Below are positions 1 through 7,255 of a DNA stretch of 49,205 nucleotides, piece by piece. The notes under the pieces were generated by a model. It ran no database searches and was not told the origin of the DNA. It worked only from the letters and a program-made list of their open reading frames with translations. Made by a program: the position numbers and the translations under genes. Numbering within the stretch: position 1 is the first letter of the stretch; every line of letters starts with the position of its first letter. This stretch comes from Roseiarcus sp049513815. Lineage in GTDB: Bacteria > Pseudomonadota > Alphaproteobacteria > Rhizobiales > Beijerinckiaceae. The stretch spans positions 1 to 49,205 of the forward strand of contig JBEKVR010000016.1 in the NCBI GenBank assembly GCA_049513815.1. The letters are read 5' to 3'.

Positions 1-599
1 GTCTCGCCGCCCGCCTGGGCGAAGTCGGGCTCAGCGTCGTGCTGACTCGCGAGCCAGGCGGCTCGCCCGGCGCCGAGGCGCTGCGCGAAGTCATTCTGTC
101 GGGCGGCGCGGCGCGCTATGGCGCGATCGGCGAGGCGATCCTGTTCAGCGCCGCCCGCATCGACCATATCGACGCGACGATTGCGCCAGCGCTGAAGCGC
201 GGCGAATGGGTCGTCTGCGACCGTTTTCTCGATTCGACGCGCGCCTATCAGGGCGCGGCCGGCCAGCTCGATCCGGCTTTGGTCGCCAGCCTCGAGCGGG
301 TGGCGGTGGGCGCCTGCCGGCCCGACCTCACCTTGGTGCTGGACTTGCCCGCCGCCGAGGGTCTCGCGCGCGCCACGGCGCGACGCGGCGAGGCCGCCGC
401 CGACCGCTTCGAAGGCGAAGGGCTGGCCTTCCACGAGACGCTCAGGCGCGCCTTTCTGGCCATCGTCGAAGCCGAGCCGGAGCGCTGCGTGCTGATCGAC
501 GCGCGCCCGAATGAGGGCGAGGTCGCCGCGGCGATCTGGGCGGCGGTGCGGGCGCGACTCGGCGAGCCGCTTAACGCCGCAACCAAGGCCAAGCAATGA
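1..599 (+). CDS. tmk: Thymidylate kinase (dTMP kinase), 5'-truncated by the window edge
   Basis: Phosphorylates dTMP to dTDP in dTTP synthesis. The reading frame is already open at base 3 and gives 198 residues. The N-terminal P-loop lies before the window, so the real start is not visible. Diagnostic motifs are the REPGG segment near the beginning, the DRFLDSTRAYQG segment that contacts dTMP, and a lid-like region with RRGEAAADRFE. The stop codon overlaps the start of holB (ATGA), so the two genes are translationally coupled. tmk-holB is a standard alphaproteobacterial pair. Confidence 0.95.
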   Translation, partial: LAARLGEVGLSVVLTREPGGSPGAEALREVILSGGAARYGAIGEAILFSAARIDHIDATIAPALKRGEWVVCDRFLDSTRAYQGAAGQLDPALVASLERVAVGACRPDLTLVLDLPAAEGLARATARRGEAAADRFEGEGLAFHETLRRAFLAIVEAEPERCVLIDARPNEGEVAAAIWAAVRARLGEPLNAATKAKQ

Positions 600-1663
600 G
601 CCGCTCCGCGAACGACGCGCCGCCGGAAAGCGACGCCTTCCCCGGCGCGCCGCATCCGCGCCTTACAATGCGACTGGTCGGCCACGCCGCTGCCGAAGCG
701 GCGATGCTCGCCGCCTATCGCGAAGGTCGTCTCGCCCACGCGTGGCTGATCGGCGGCCGCGAAGGCGTCGGCAAGGCGACGCTCGCCTGGCGCTTCGCGC
801 GCTTCGTGCTCGCCAATCCCGATCCGACGACGGCGGCGGTCCAAAACGCCCGCGACCTCTTCGTCGCCTCCGACCATCCGGCGGCGCGCCAGCTTGCGGC
901 GCTGTCGCACCCAGATTTTGCTTTGGCGCGGCGCGAATGGAACGCCAAGTCGAAAGGCTTCTATTCCGAGATTCGGGTCGAGGACGTGCGCGACGCGTTG
1001 TCGATGTTTCACATGTCGGCTGCCTTCGGCGGTTGGCGGGTCGCGGTCGTCGATTGCGCCGACGAGCTCAATCCCGCCGGCGCCAACGCGCTGCTGAAGA
1101 TGATCGAAGAGCCGCCGCCGCGCGCGCTGATCCTCGTCGTCGCGCACCAGCCGGGGCGGGTGCTGCCGACCATCCGCTCGCGCTGCCGCCGGCTATTGCT
1201 CGACCGCCTGACGCCGGCCGAGATCGAAGCGACGATCGAGGGTCTCGGCCCGCCGTGGGACGCGATCGATCCGGCGCGGCGGGCGCAAGCGGCGGCGCGC
1301 GCCGACGGTTCGGCGCGCGAAGCGCTGCGCCGGCTCGATCCCGAAGCGCAGGAGCTCGGCGCACTCATCGACGCGGCGATCGCCCAGTTGCCGCGAGCCG
1401 AGCCGCGTATGATTCACCGTCTCGCCGACGCGGTCGCCGACCGCGCCGCCACGGATTCTTTCGCCGCGCTGAACGCGGCTCTGTGCGAATGGCTGGCGAT
1501 GCGCGCGCGCGCCGCCGCCTCGCCGGCCGCGCGGCGGACGTTGGCCGAGCTTTGGGATCGAATACGCGCGGCGACGCGCGAGACCGAGGCGCTCAACCTC
1601 GATAAGCGATTGCACGTGCTGGCGGCGTTCGAGGACATCGCCGCGCAGTCCCGCCGCCTCTGA
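596..1663 (+). CDS. holB: DNA polymerase III subunit delta-prime
   Basis: Clamp-loader subunit of the replicative polymerase, 355 residues. The P-loop is degenerate in the way usual for this subunit (GREGVGK, residues 54-60). The AAA+ core continues to LLKMIEEPP around 166-174 and the sensor/arginine-finger SRC motif at 195-197 (PTIRSRCRRL). The start ATG overlaps the tmk stop by four bases. The TatD and MetG genes follow in the conserved order. I see no zinc-binding cysteine cluster in the first half, unlike the E. coli protein. Confidence 0.93.
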   Translation: MSRSANDAPPESDAFPGAPHPRLTMRLVGHAAAEAAMLAAYREGRLAHAWLIGGREGVGKATLAWRFARFVLANPDPTTAAVQNARDLFVASDHPAARQLAALSHPDFALARREWNAKSKGFYSEIRVEDVRDALSMFHMSAAFGGWRVAVVDCADELNPAGANALLKMIEEPPPRALILVVAHQPGRVLPTIRSRCRRLLLDRLTPAEIEATIEGLGPPWDAIDPARRAQAAARADGSAREALRRLDPEAQELGALIDAAIAQLPRAEPRMIHRLADAVADRAATDSFAALNAALCEWLAMRARAAASPAARRTLAELWDRIRAATRETEALNLDKRLHVLAAFEDIAAQSRRL

Positions 1664-1670
1664 AGGGCAG

Positions 1671-1700
1671 CCGCCGCTCATTTTCAAGCGGCGGAAAATG
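1671..1700 (+). promoter_or_regulatory. Interleaved alternative hairpins upstream of metG (possibly part of a dispersed repeat)
   Basis: Two inverted repeats overlap. Stem A is CCGCCGCT (1671-1678) with AGCGGCGG (1687-1694). Stem B is CATTTTC (1679-1685) with GAAAATG (1694-1700). They share bases and cannot both form, because the joining loops are too short for a pseudoknot. They end five bases before the metG Shine-Dalgarno AGGGAGGGG (1705-1713). The reverse-strand reading CTAGAGCATTTTCC resembles a short repeat that is widespread between genes in Rhizobiales, so a repeat remnant is an alternative to a regulatory switch. Confidence 0.45.
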
Positions 1701-1717
1701 CTCTAGGGAGGGGCGCC

Positions 1718-3325
1718 ATGAGCAAGCCCTTCTACATCACCACCGCCATTCCCTACTCCAACGGCGCGCCCCACATCGGCCACGCCTACGAGCGCATCGC
1801 CACTGACGCGATCCAGCGTTTCATGCGGCTCGACGGCCGCGAAACGTTGTTCGTCACCGGCATGGACGAGCACGGACTGAAGATGCAACAGACCGCGGCG
1901 CGCGAGGGGCTGACCCCGCAGGGCCTGGCCGACCGCACAGCCGCGCAGTTCGCGGCGATGGGCGACCTGCTCGACGCGCGCGCCGACGACGTCGTGCGAA
2001 CGACCCAGCCGCGCCACAAGCGTTCGGTGCAGGCGATCTGGGAGCGCATGGCCAAGAACGGCGACATCTATCTGTCGAAATACACCGGCTGGTACTCGGT
2101 GCGCGACGAAGCCTATTTCGACGAGAGCGAGCTCGCCGACGCGCCCGACGGCGGCAAGCTCGCGCCGAGCGGCGCGCCGGCGCAATGGGTCGAGGAAGAG
2201 AGCTATTTCTTCAAGCTGTCGGCCTACGCCGACAAGCTGCTCGCCCATTACCAGGCCAACCCGGACTTCATCACGCCCGAGACCTACCGCAACGAGATCG
2301 TCGCCTTCGTCAAGCGCGGCCTCGCCGACCTGTCGATCAGCCGCACGACCTTCGATTGGGGCGTGCCGGTGCCCGGCGATCCCAAGCACGTCATGTACGT
2401 CTGGGTCGACGCGCTGACCAACTACATCACTGCGACCGGCTTCCCCGACGATGGGCCGAGGGCGAAATTCTGGCCCGCCGATGCGCATGTCATCGGCAAG
2501 GACATCACCCGCTTCCACGCGATCTACTGGCCGGCGTTCCTGATGTCGGCTGGTCTGCCGGTTCCGCGACAGGTCGTCGTCCACGGCTTCCTGTTTAACC
2601 GCGGCGAGAAGATGTCGAAGTCGGTCGGCAATGTCGTCAGTCCGGCCGATCTGGTCGCGGCTTACGGCGTCGACCCGCTGCGCTACTTCTTCCTGCGCGA
2701 GGTTCCGTTCGGCCAGGACGGCAGCTACTCGCACGAAGCGATCGTCCAGCGCATGAACGCCGATCTCGCCAACGATCTCGGCAATCTCGCGCAACGCTCG
2801 CTGTCGATGATCGCCAAGAACTGCGGCGGCGCGGTCCCCGATTGGCGCGAGCCAATGGGGCTAATCGACGACGAGACGAACGATTTGCTGTTGGTTGCCG
2901 ACTCGCTCATCGAAACGGTGCGGCATCACATGGCCGGCTTCGCCCTGCATCAGTACATTGCCACCGTGTTCGAGACTGTTGCGCGGACCAACCGATATTT
3001 CGCGACCCGCGAGCCGTGGAGGTTGGCGAAAACGGATCCGGGCGAAATGCGGGTCGTGCTCTTTACGACGATCGAGGTCTTGCGCATCGCGGCGATCTTG
3101 CTGCAACCGGTCATGCCCGCTGCAATGAGCAAATTGCTCGACCTGCTTGCGGTGCCGTCGAACGAACGCGATTTTCACGCAGTCGAGATTAGTGTGGATG
3201 GTATCGATCCCAATGATCCATTTTGGAGGGTGAAGGCGCCTCATCGACTGAAGGCCGGCACAAAGCTGCCGCCTCCTTCGCCGGTTTTTCCCCGCTATGT
3301 CGAGCCCGAGGCGGCGGCGAAATGA
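1718..3325 (+). CDS. metG: Methionyl-tRNA synthetase
   Basis: Charges tRNA-Met with methionine, 535 residues. The class I signature PHIGH is at residues 18-22 and the KMSKS loop at 298-302 (GEKMSKSVGN). The connective region carries no CxxC zinc-knuckle pairs (it reads GWYSVRDEAYF), so this is the short, zinc-less MetRS type, and there is no C-terminal tRNA-binding dimerisation domain. A strong Shine-Dalgarno (AGGGAGGGG) precedes the ATG. The protein ends in a Pro-rich tail just before a repeat-filled gap. Confidence 0.97.
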   Translation: MSKPFYITTAIPYSNGAPHIGHAYERIATDAIQRFMRLDGRETLFVTGMDEHGLKMQQTAAREGLTPQGLADRTAAQFAAMGDLLDARADDVVRTTQPRHKRSVQAIWERMAKNGDIYLSKYTGWYSVRDEAYFDESELADAPDGGKLAPSGAPAQWVEEESYFFKLSAYADKLLAHYQANPDFITPETYRNEIVAFVKRGLADLSISRTTFDWGVPVPGDPKHVMYVWVDALTNYITATGFPDDGPRAKFWPADAHVIGKDITRFHAIYWPAFLMSAGLPVPRQVVVHGFLFNRGEKMSKSVGNVVSPADLVAAYGVDPLRYFFLREVPFGQDGSYSHEAIVQRMNADLANDLGNLAQRSLSMIAKNCGGAVPDWREPMGLIDDETNDLLLVADSLIETVRHHMAGFALHQYIATVFETVARTNRYFATREPWRLAKTDPGEMRVVLFTTIEVLRIAAILLQPVMPAAMSKLLDLLAVPSNERDFHAVEISVDGIDPNDPFWRVKAPHRLKAGTKLPPPSPVFPRYVEPEAAAK

Positions 3326-3344
3326 CCCGAGCGACAGAAGGGCG

Positions 3345-3495
3345 AAGCGCCTTGTCCCCCTCTCCCCTTGCGGGAGAGGGGTTGGGGGTGAGGGGTCGGC
3401 GCGCCACCGCCTCGCATTCGCGCGCCTATCGGCGCGACCCCTCATCCGTCGCGCCCTTGGCGCGACACCTTCCCCCGCAAGGGGGGGAAGGGAGC
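3345..3495. repeat. Composite intergenic palindromic repeat (REP-like)
   Basis: Three hairpins lie in succession in the metG-tatD gap: CCCCTCTCCC/GGGAGAGGGG (3357-3366 with 3372-3381), GTCGCGCC/GGCGCGAC (3448-3455 with 3459-3466), and CCTTCCCCC paired with GGGGGAAGG (about 3468-3491). The first module, followed by GTTGGGGGTGAGGGG, and the last, preceded by CCCCTCAT, look like opposing halves of one element. A related palindrome is at 15581-15606. Elements of this type are dispersed in Rhizobiales genomes. The tatD frame is open through the repeat, which gives a false N-terminal extension. Confidence 0.75.
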
Positions 3496-3504
3496 GCGCG
3501 TCTC

Positions 3505-4299
3505 ATGACGCTGATCGACAGTCATTGCCATCTCGATTTCCCCGATTTCGCCGACGAGATCGAGGACGTCGTGGCGCGCGCCGAAGCGGCGGGCGTGAAG
3601 CGAATGACGACAATCTCGACCCGCGTCGCCCAGGCAGATGGCCTGCGGGCGATCGCCGAGCGCTTTCCTTCAGTCTATTTCACCGTCGGCACGCACCCCC
3701 ACCACGCCGCTGAGGAACCCGAGACGGACGCTCCGGCGATCCGCGCGCTCGCCGCTCATCCGAAATGCGTCGCGATCGGCGAAGCTGGTCTCGACTACCA
3801 CTACAACTACGCGCCGCCCGACGTCGCCAAGCGCGTCTTCCGCGCCCAGATCGCGCTCGCGCGCGAGCTCGCGCTGCCGCTCGTCATCCACGCGCGCGAA
3901 GCCGACGACGACGTCGCCGCGATTCTGCGCGACGAAATGGGGCAGGGGGCCTTCACGGCGGTGCTGCACTGCTTCACCTCGTCGCGATCGCTCGCCGAGG
4001 CCGGCCTTGCGCTCGGCCTGTACGTGTCGTTCTCCGGCGTGCTGACGTTCAAGAATTCCGCCGACTTGCGCGCGCTGGCGCGCGACATCCCGCTCGACCG
4101 GCTGCTGGTTGAGACCGACGCGCCGTATCTGGCGCCGGTTCCGCACCGCGGCCGGCGCAACGAGCCGGCGTTCGTCGTCGAGACGGCGCGCGTCCTCGCC
4201 GAAGCGAAAGGCATCGACTTCGCCGCGCTCGCCGCCGCGACGCGCGCCACTACGCTGCGGCTGTTTTCCAAGATCGCGGCTGAGGACGCGGCGGCGTGA
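3505..4299 (+). CDS. tatD: TatD-family metal-dependent hydrolase (DNase-like)
   Basis: 264-residue amidohydrolase-fold protein. The metal ligands of the family are all present: HxH at residues 7 and 9 (DSHCHLDF), Glu93 (GEAGLDYHY), His129 (VIHARE), His155 (LHCFTSS) and Asp205 (LVETDAPYLAP). Known members are 3'-5' exonucleases acting on single-stranded DNA or RNA; the exact substrate here is not shown. The frame is open further upstream, but that stretch is the repeat, so the start is ATG 3505 (MTLIDSH). The stop overlaps the next gene by four bases (GTGA). Confidence 0.93.
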   Translation: MTLIDSHCHLDFPDFADEIEDVVARAEAAGVKRMTTISTRVAQADGLRAIAERFPSVYFTVGTHPHHAAEEPETDAPAIRALAAHPKCVAIGEAGLDYHYNYAPPDVAKRVFRAQIALARELALPLVIHAREADDDVAAILRDEMGQGAFTAVLHCFTSSRSLAEAGLALGLYVSFSGVLTFKNSADLRALARDIPLDRLLVETDAPYLAPVPHRGRRNEPAFVVETARVLAEAKGIDFAALAAATRATTLRLFSKIAAEDAAA

Positions 4300-5093
4300 G
4301 CCTGTCGCTGACCATCCTCGGTTGCGGCTCGTCGGCTGGCGTGCCGCGCGTCGCGCAAGGGTGGGGCGCCTGCGACCCCAACAATCCGCGCAATCGTCGC
4401 CGCCGCTGCTCGGTTCTGGTCGCGCGCGAGGGGCCGAAGGGACGCACGCAGACGTTGGTCGACACGTCGCCGGACTTGCGCGAGCAACTGATCGACGCCA
4501 ACGTCGCCAGCCTCGACGTTGTGCTGATCAGCCATGAGCACGCCGACCATACGCACGGCATGGACGATCTCAGGCCAATCTACATGGCGATGCGGCGACG
4601 TCTCGACATCTATGTCGACGCGACGACGTCCGCAGCGCTGCGGCGCAAGTTCGGCTACATCTTCGCGACGCCGCCCGGCAGCTCTTATCCGCCGATGGCC
4701 GCAGAGCGCCGCATCTGCGCAGGTGAGCCGATCGTCGTCGAAGGAGCGGGCGGCTCGATCGAGGCGATCCCCTTCGACCTCGAGCACGGCGACATCGGCA
4801 CCCTCGGCTTCCGTTTCGGCGGCCTCGCCTACACGCCCGACCTCAATGGCGTGCCCGAAGCGAGCCGACGCTGGTTGGAAGGGCTCGACGTCTGGGTCGT
4901 CGACGCGTTGCGCTACGCGCCGCACCCCTCGCACTGGAGCCTCGGCGAGACTCTGGCGTGGATCGAAAAGATGCGCCCGCGCCGCGCCGTGCTGACCAAT
5001 CTGCACATCGATCTCGATTACGAAACGCTGCGCAAACGCCTGCCGTCCGGCGTCGAGCCGGCCTACGACGGCATGCGCATCGAAGGATTTTGA
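4296..5093 (+). CDS. Metallo-beta-lactamase-fold hydrolase, PhnP/RNase Z-like
   Basis: 265 residues. It begins with the GCGSSAGVPR segment typical of PhnP-like phosphodiesterases and has the zinc motif HEHADH (HxHxDH, residues 80-85). Further His residues occur near HGDIG and HPSHWS, and a final histidine in TNLHIDLDY. The GTG start overlaps the tatD stop, and tatD-MBL is a conserved alphaproteobacterial pair. PhnP itself cleaves phosphoribosyl cyclic phosphate, but there are no phn genes here, so the substrate is unknown. Confidence 0.85.
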   Translation: MSLSLTILGCGSSAGVPRVAQGWGACDPNNPRNRRRRCSVLVAREGPKGRTQTLVDTSPDLREQLIDANVASLDVVLISHEHADHTHGMDDLRPIYMAMRRRLDIYVDATTSAALRRKFGYIFATPPGSSYPPMAAERRICAGEPIVVEGAGGSIEAIPFDLEHGDIGTLGFRFGGLAYTPDLNGVPEASRRWLEGLDVWVVDALRYAPHPSHWSLGETLAWIEKMRPRRAVLTNLHIDLDYETLRKRLPSGVEPAYDGMRIEGF

Positions 5094-5204
5094 AAGTCCT
5101 TGCCGCCGCGTCGCGCTTGACCGCAATCGGCTGAGATCGGACGTAGGGAAGGGCGCGCCCGCCACCGCTTTGAGGGAGCGCCAAGCCAAGCCGCGAGAGA
5201 GGCC

Positions 5205-6437
5205 ATGACGCCCGCCATCGAGAACGCCATCCACGATTTCGTCGCCGCGAACCGCGACGCGGAGGCCTGTTTCCTTGCCGAGATCGTCAAGGCGCCCTCC
5301 GACAACCCGCCGGGCGATTGCGCGCCGGCGGCTGAGATCGTCGCCAAGCTGCTCGAGGGCCTCGGCTTTGCTGTCGAGCGCCACAAGGTTCCAGGCGCCC
5401 TGGCCAAAGCCAACGGCATGGTCTCCGCGACCAATCTCATCGTCAGACGGAAATTCGGGCCGGGGCCGACGATTGCGCTCAACGCCCATGGCGACGTCGT
5501 TCCGCCCGGCGCCGGCTGGACCAAGGACCCGTATGGGGCCGAGATCGTCGACGGCTGGATGTACGGACGCGGCGTCGCCGTGTCGAAGTCCGACATCGCC
5601 AGTTACGCCTTCGCGCTGTTGGCGCTCGAGCGTTCGGGCGTCAAGCTCGCCGGCGCCGTCGAATTGCACGTCACATACGACGAAGAAGCGGGCGGCGAGA
5701 TCGGCCCACGCTGGCTGATCGAGCAGGGTCTCACCAAACCCGATCTGGCGATCGGCGCTGGCTTTTCCTACGCCGTCGTCGACGCCCACAATGGCTGCCT
5801 GCACCTCGAAGTCGAGGCGCTCGGCCGCTCGGCCCACGCCGCCAAGCCGTTCACTGGCGTCGATGCGCTCGAAGCCGCAAACGGCGTCTTGACCGCGCTG
5901 TACGCCTGGCGACGCGGCCTGAGCGCGCGCGTTTCGGCGATCCCCGGCATTGGCGCGGCGCAAATGACGGTCGGGCTGATCTCCGGCGGGATCAACACCA
6001 ACGTCGTGCCTGACCGTGTCGTCTTCCGCCTCGACCGGCGCATGATCCCGGAAGAGAAGCCGGCCGAGGTCGAGGCCGAGCTCAGGCGCGTCGTCGCCGA
6101 GGCCGCCAAGGCGTTTCCCGCCGCGACCGTCGCGGTGCGGCGCATTCTGCTCGCCGAGCCGCTGACGCCGACGCCAGCCGGCGAAAGGCTGACCCAGGCG
6201 CTCGTCCGCCAGGCCAGCCGCGTCATGGGTGAGCCGATCGCCGCTGGCGGCGTGCCGCTCTATACCGACGCGCGCCATTACGCGAGGGCCGGCGTGCCGA
6301 TCGTACTCTATGGCGCCGGGCCGCGTTCGATCGAGGACGCCAACGCGCATCGTGCCGACGAGCGCCTGCCGCTCGACGATCTCTATCGCGCAACCGAGAC
6401 GATCGCCGCGACGCTGGCCGAACTGCTCGGCGGCTGA
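5205..6437 (+). CDS. M20-family peptidase/deacylase (ArgE/DapE/CPG2-like)
   Basis: 410-residue di-zinc hydrolase. Motifs seen: ALNAHGDVVP with the metal ligand His95 and Asp97; YGRGVAVSKSD with the bridging Asp; TYDEEAGGE with the catalytic and metal-binding Glu pair; GRSAHAAKPFTGVDA in the dimerisation lid; and a C-terminal metal-binding DARHY. Relatives remove N-acyl groups or cleave dipeptides; arginine or lysine biosynthesis cannot be assigned from sequence. It stands alone, about 110 bases after the hydrolase gene. GAGAGAGG precedes the ATG. Confidence 0.85.
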   Translation: MTPAIENAIHDFVAANRDAEACFLAEIVKAPSDNPPGDCAPAAEIVAKLLEGLGFAVERHKVPGALAKANGMVSATNLIVRRKFGPGPTIALNAHGDVVPPGAGWTKDPYGAEIVDGWMYGRGVAVSKSDIASYAFALLALERSGVKLAGAVELHVTYDEEAGGEIGPRWLIEQGLTKPDLAIGAGFSYAVVDAHNGCLHLEVEALGRSAHAAKPFTGVDALEAANGVLTALYAWRRGLSARVSAIPGIGAAQMTVGLISGGINTNVVPDRVVFRLDRRMIPEEKPAEVEAELRRVVAEAAKAFPAATVAVRRILLAEPLTPTPAGERLTQALVRQASRVMGEPIAAGGVPLYTDARHYARAGVPIVLYGAGPRSIEDANAHRADERLPLDDLYRATETIAATLAELLGG

Positions 6438-6812
6438 GCCGCGTCCGCCCTGAGCCGCATGGCCGCATCATTCGGTTCCATAATATACATTATGCGAATC
6501 AAGGACGCGGGCGGACCGGAACATCGAGGCGCGCCGCGGCGACCGCCGCAACGGACTCCCCGGCTGTTTGCCCTTGGCGCGCACATCGGAGCACCTGGGG
6601 TTGGCCACAGCGCGTGCTGGCGGTCACGCCGGACAGAAGTCGGCGCCTTCATTGGCGGCGCGCCGGTCTGCGCCCATCGACTGTGACGTTCGCATGGGCG
6701 CGCGCCGGCTTATCCACTGCAATCGCGAGCTTATGCACATGGAAGTTTGGCGCGCCCGATAGACGGCCCGAGGCGCCGGGTTACCCTGCCGTTCTGTGGC
6801 GGGAGGAACGCC
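6438..6812. other. 375-base gap with operator-like and DnaA-box-like sites
   Basis: No convincing gene lies here; the open frames are short, overlapping and without good ribosome binding sites. It contains an AT-rich palindrome at 6479-6494 and two sequences resembling DnaA boxes at 6710-6718 (TTATCCACT) and 6731-6739 (TTATGCACA). The last bases carry the ribosome binding site of the next gene. Confidence 0.6.
6479..6494. promoter_or_regulatory. AT-rich palindrome, candidate operator
   Basis: CATAAT-ATAC-ATTATG is a perfect six-base inverted repeat with a four-base spacer, 41 bases after the M20 peptidase stop. Such an AT-rich block is rare in this DNA. It could be a transcription factor site or a promoter -10 region; the regulator is unknown. 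Confidence 0.35.
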
Positions 6813-7055
6813 ATGCGGCATTTCGTGCGTTTCGCCAAATTGTCCGCCAGCGGTTCGGTCGATCGCGTCGGTTGGCGTTTGCGGATCTTCCTGACTTCGC
6901 GCGAGGCCGGCGCCTTCGCCAATGGACTTGTCGGCAATCTGTGGCGGATCGAGATCGGCCAGTACGAGGACGGCGAGGCCATCGCTCCAGTTGAACTGGC
7001 GCGCCGCTTTCGCGCTCAGGCGCTGCGCGCCGAGGAACGCGCTCAACGCGGTTGA
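6813..7055 (+). CDS. Hypothetical small protein (80 aa)
   Basis: I do not recognise this family. The frame is open from 6747, but ATG 6813 is preceded by a strong Shine-Dalgarno, GGGAGGA (6801-6807), six bases away, so I start there. The 80-residue product begins MRHFVRFAKLSASG, has a central aliphatic and aromatic stretch (RLRIFLTSREAGAFANG, then NLWRIEIG) and a charged, probably helical end (ARRFRAQALRAEERAQRG). There is no signal peptide or clear membrane segment. It sits alone between the M20 peptidase and tRNA-Pro. Confidence 0.5.
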   Translation: MRHFVRFAKLSASGSVDRVGWRLRIFLTSREAGAFANGLVGNLWRIEIGQYEDGEAIAPVELARRFRAQALRAEERAQRG

Positions 7056-7076
7056 TCGCTCTGACTTTCTCTAAAC

Positions 7077-7089
7077 AACCCAAGGGGTT
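7077..7089 (-). terminator. Weak candidate terminator of tRNA-Pro
   Basis: AACCC/GGGTT forms a five-base-pair stem with a three-base loop just beyond the tRNA 3' end. On the minus strand it is followed by TGTTTAG, a short T-rich run. It is small but correctly placed. Confidence 0.35.
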
Positions 7090-7092
7090 AGA

Positions 7093-7170
7093 TGGTCGGA
7101 GTGGCGGGATTCGAACCCACGACCCCTTGTCCCCCAGACAAGTGCGCTAACCGGGCTGCGCTACACTCCG
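7093..7170 (-). tRNA. tRNA-Pro (anticodon GGG)
   Basis: On the minus strand the molecule starts CGGAGTG, which pairs with CACTCCG near the 3' end. The anticodon arm is CTTGT-CTGGGGG-ACAAG, giving anticodon GGG (reads CCC and CCU). The T arm contains GGTTCGAATCC, and discriminator A plus CCA is encoded. The D arm is normal (AGCGCAGCCCGGTTAGCGC). A promoter lies ten bases upstream. Confidence 0.96.
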
Positions 7171-7179
7171 ACGGCGCGC

Positions 7180-7208
7180 CTTATAGGCATAGCGCGCGTC
7201 AGAGGCAA
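7180..7208 (-). promoter_or_regulatory. Promoter of tRNA-Pro
   Basis: On the minus strand, -35 TTGCCT (7203-7208) and -10 TATAAG (7180-7185) are separated by 17 bases. The predicted start is only about three bases before the mature tRNA 5' end. The -10 is followed by GCGCG, as in the rpsF and rplM promoters. Confidence 0.65.
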
Positions 7209-7255
7209 TGCGGCGCAATCATAGGGAGGCGAGCGTGTTTGCCCCCCGCCCCGGT

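Noticed and set aside
1671..1700. H-type pseudoknot formed by the two interleaved stems before metG
   Set aside because: The connecting loops would be zero to two bases, too short to cross an eight-base-pair stem, so alternative hairpins are the only plausible reading.
1703..2794. 363-codon minus-strand open frame
   Set aside because: It is antisense to metG; composition typical of a mirror frame.
3223..3504. 94-codon N-terminal extension of TatD
   Set aside because: It overlaps the end of metG and runs through the palindromic repeat; TatD homology starts exactly at ATG 3505.
3807..6350. 847-codon minus-strand open frame
   Set aside because: It is antisense to tatD, the MBL hydrolase and the M20 peptidase; no ribosome site or domain.
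6438..6812. Replication origin
   Set aside because: Only two or three DnaA-like boxes, no AT-rich unwinding region of useful length, and none of the usual origin-linked genes.
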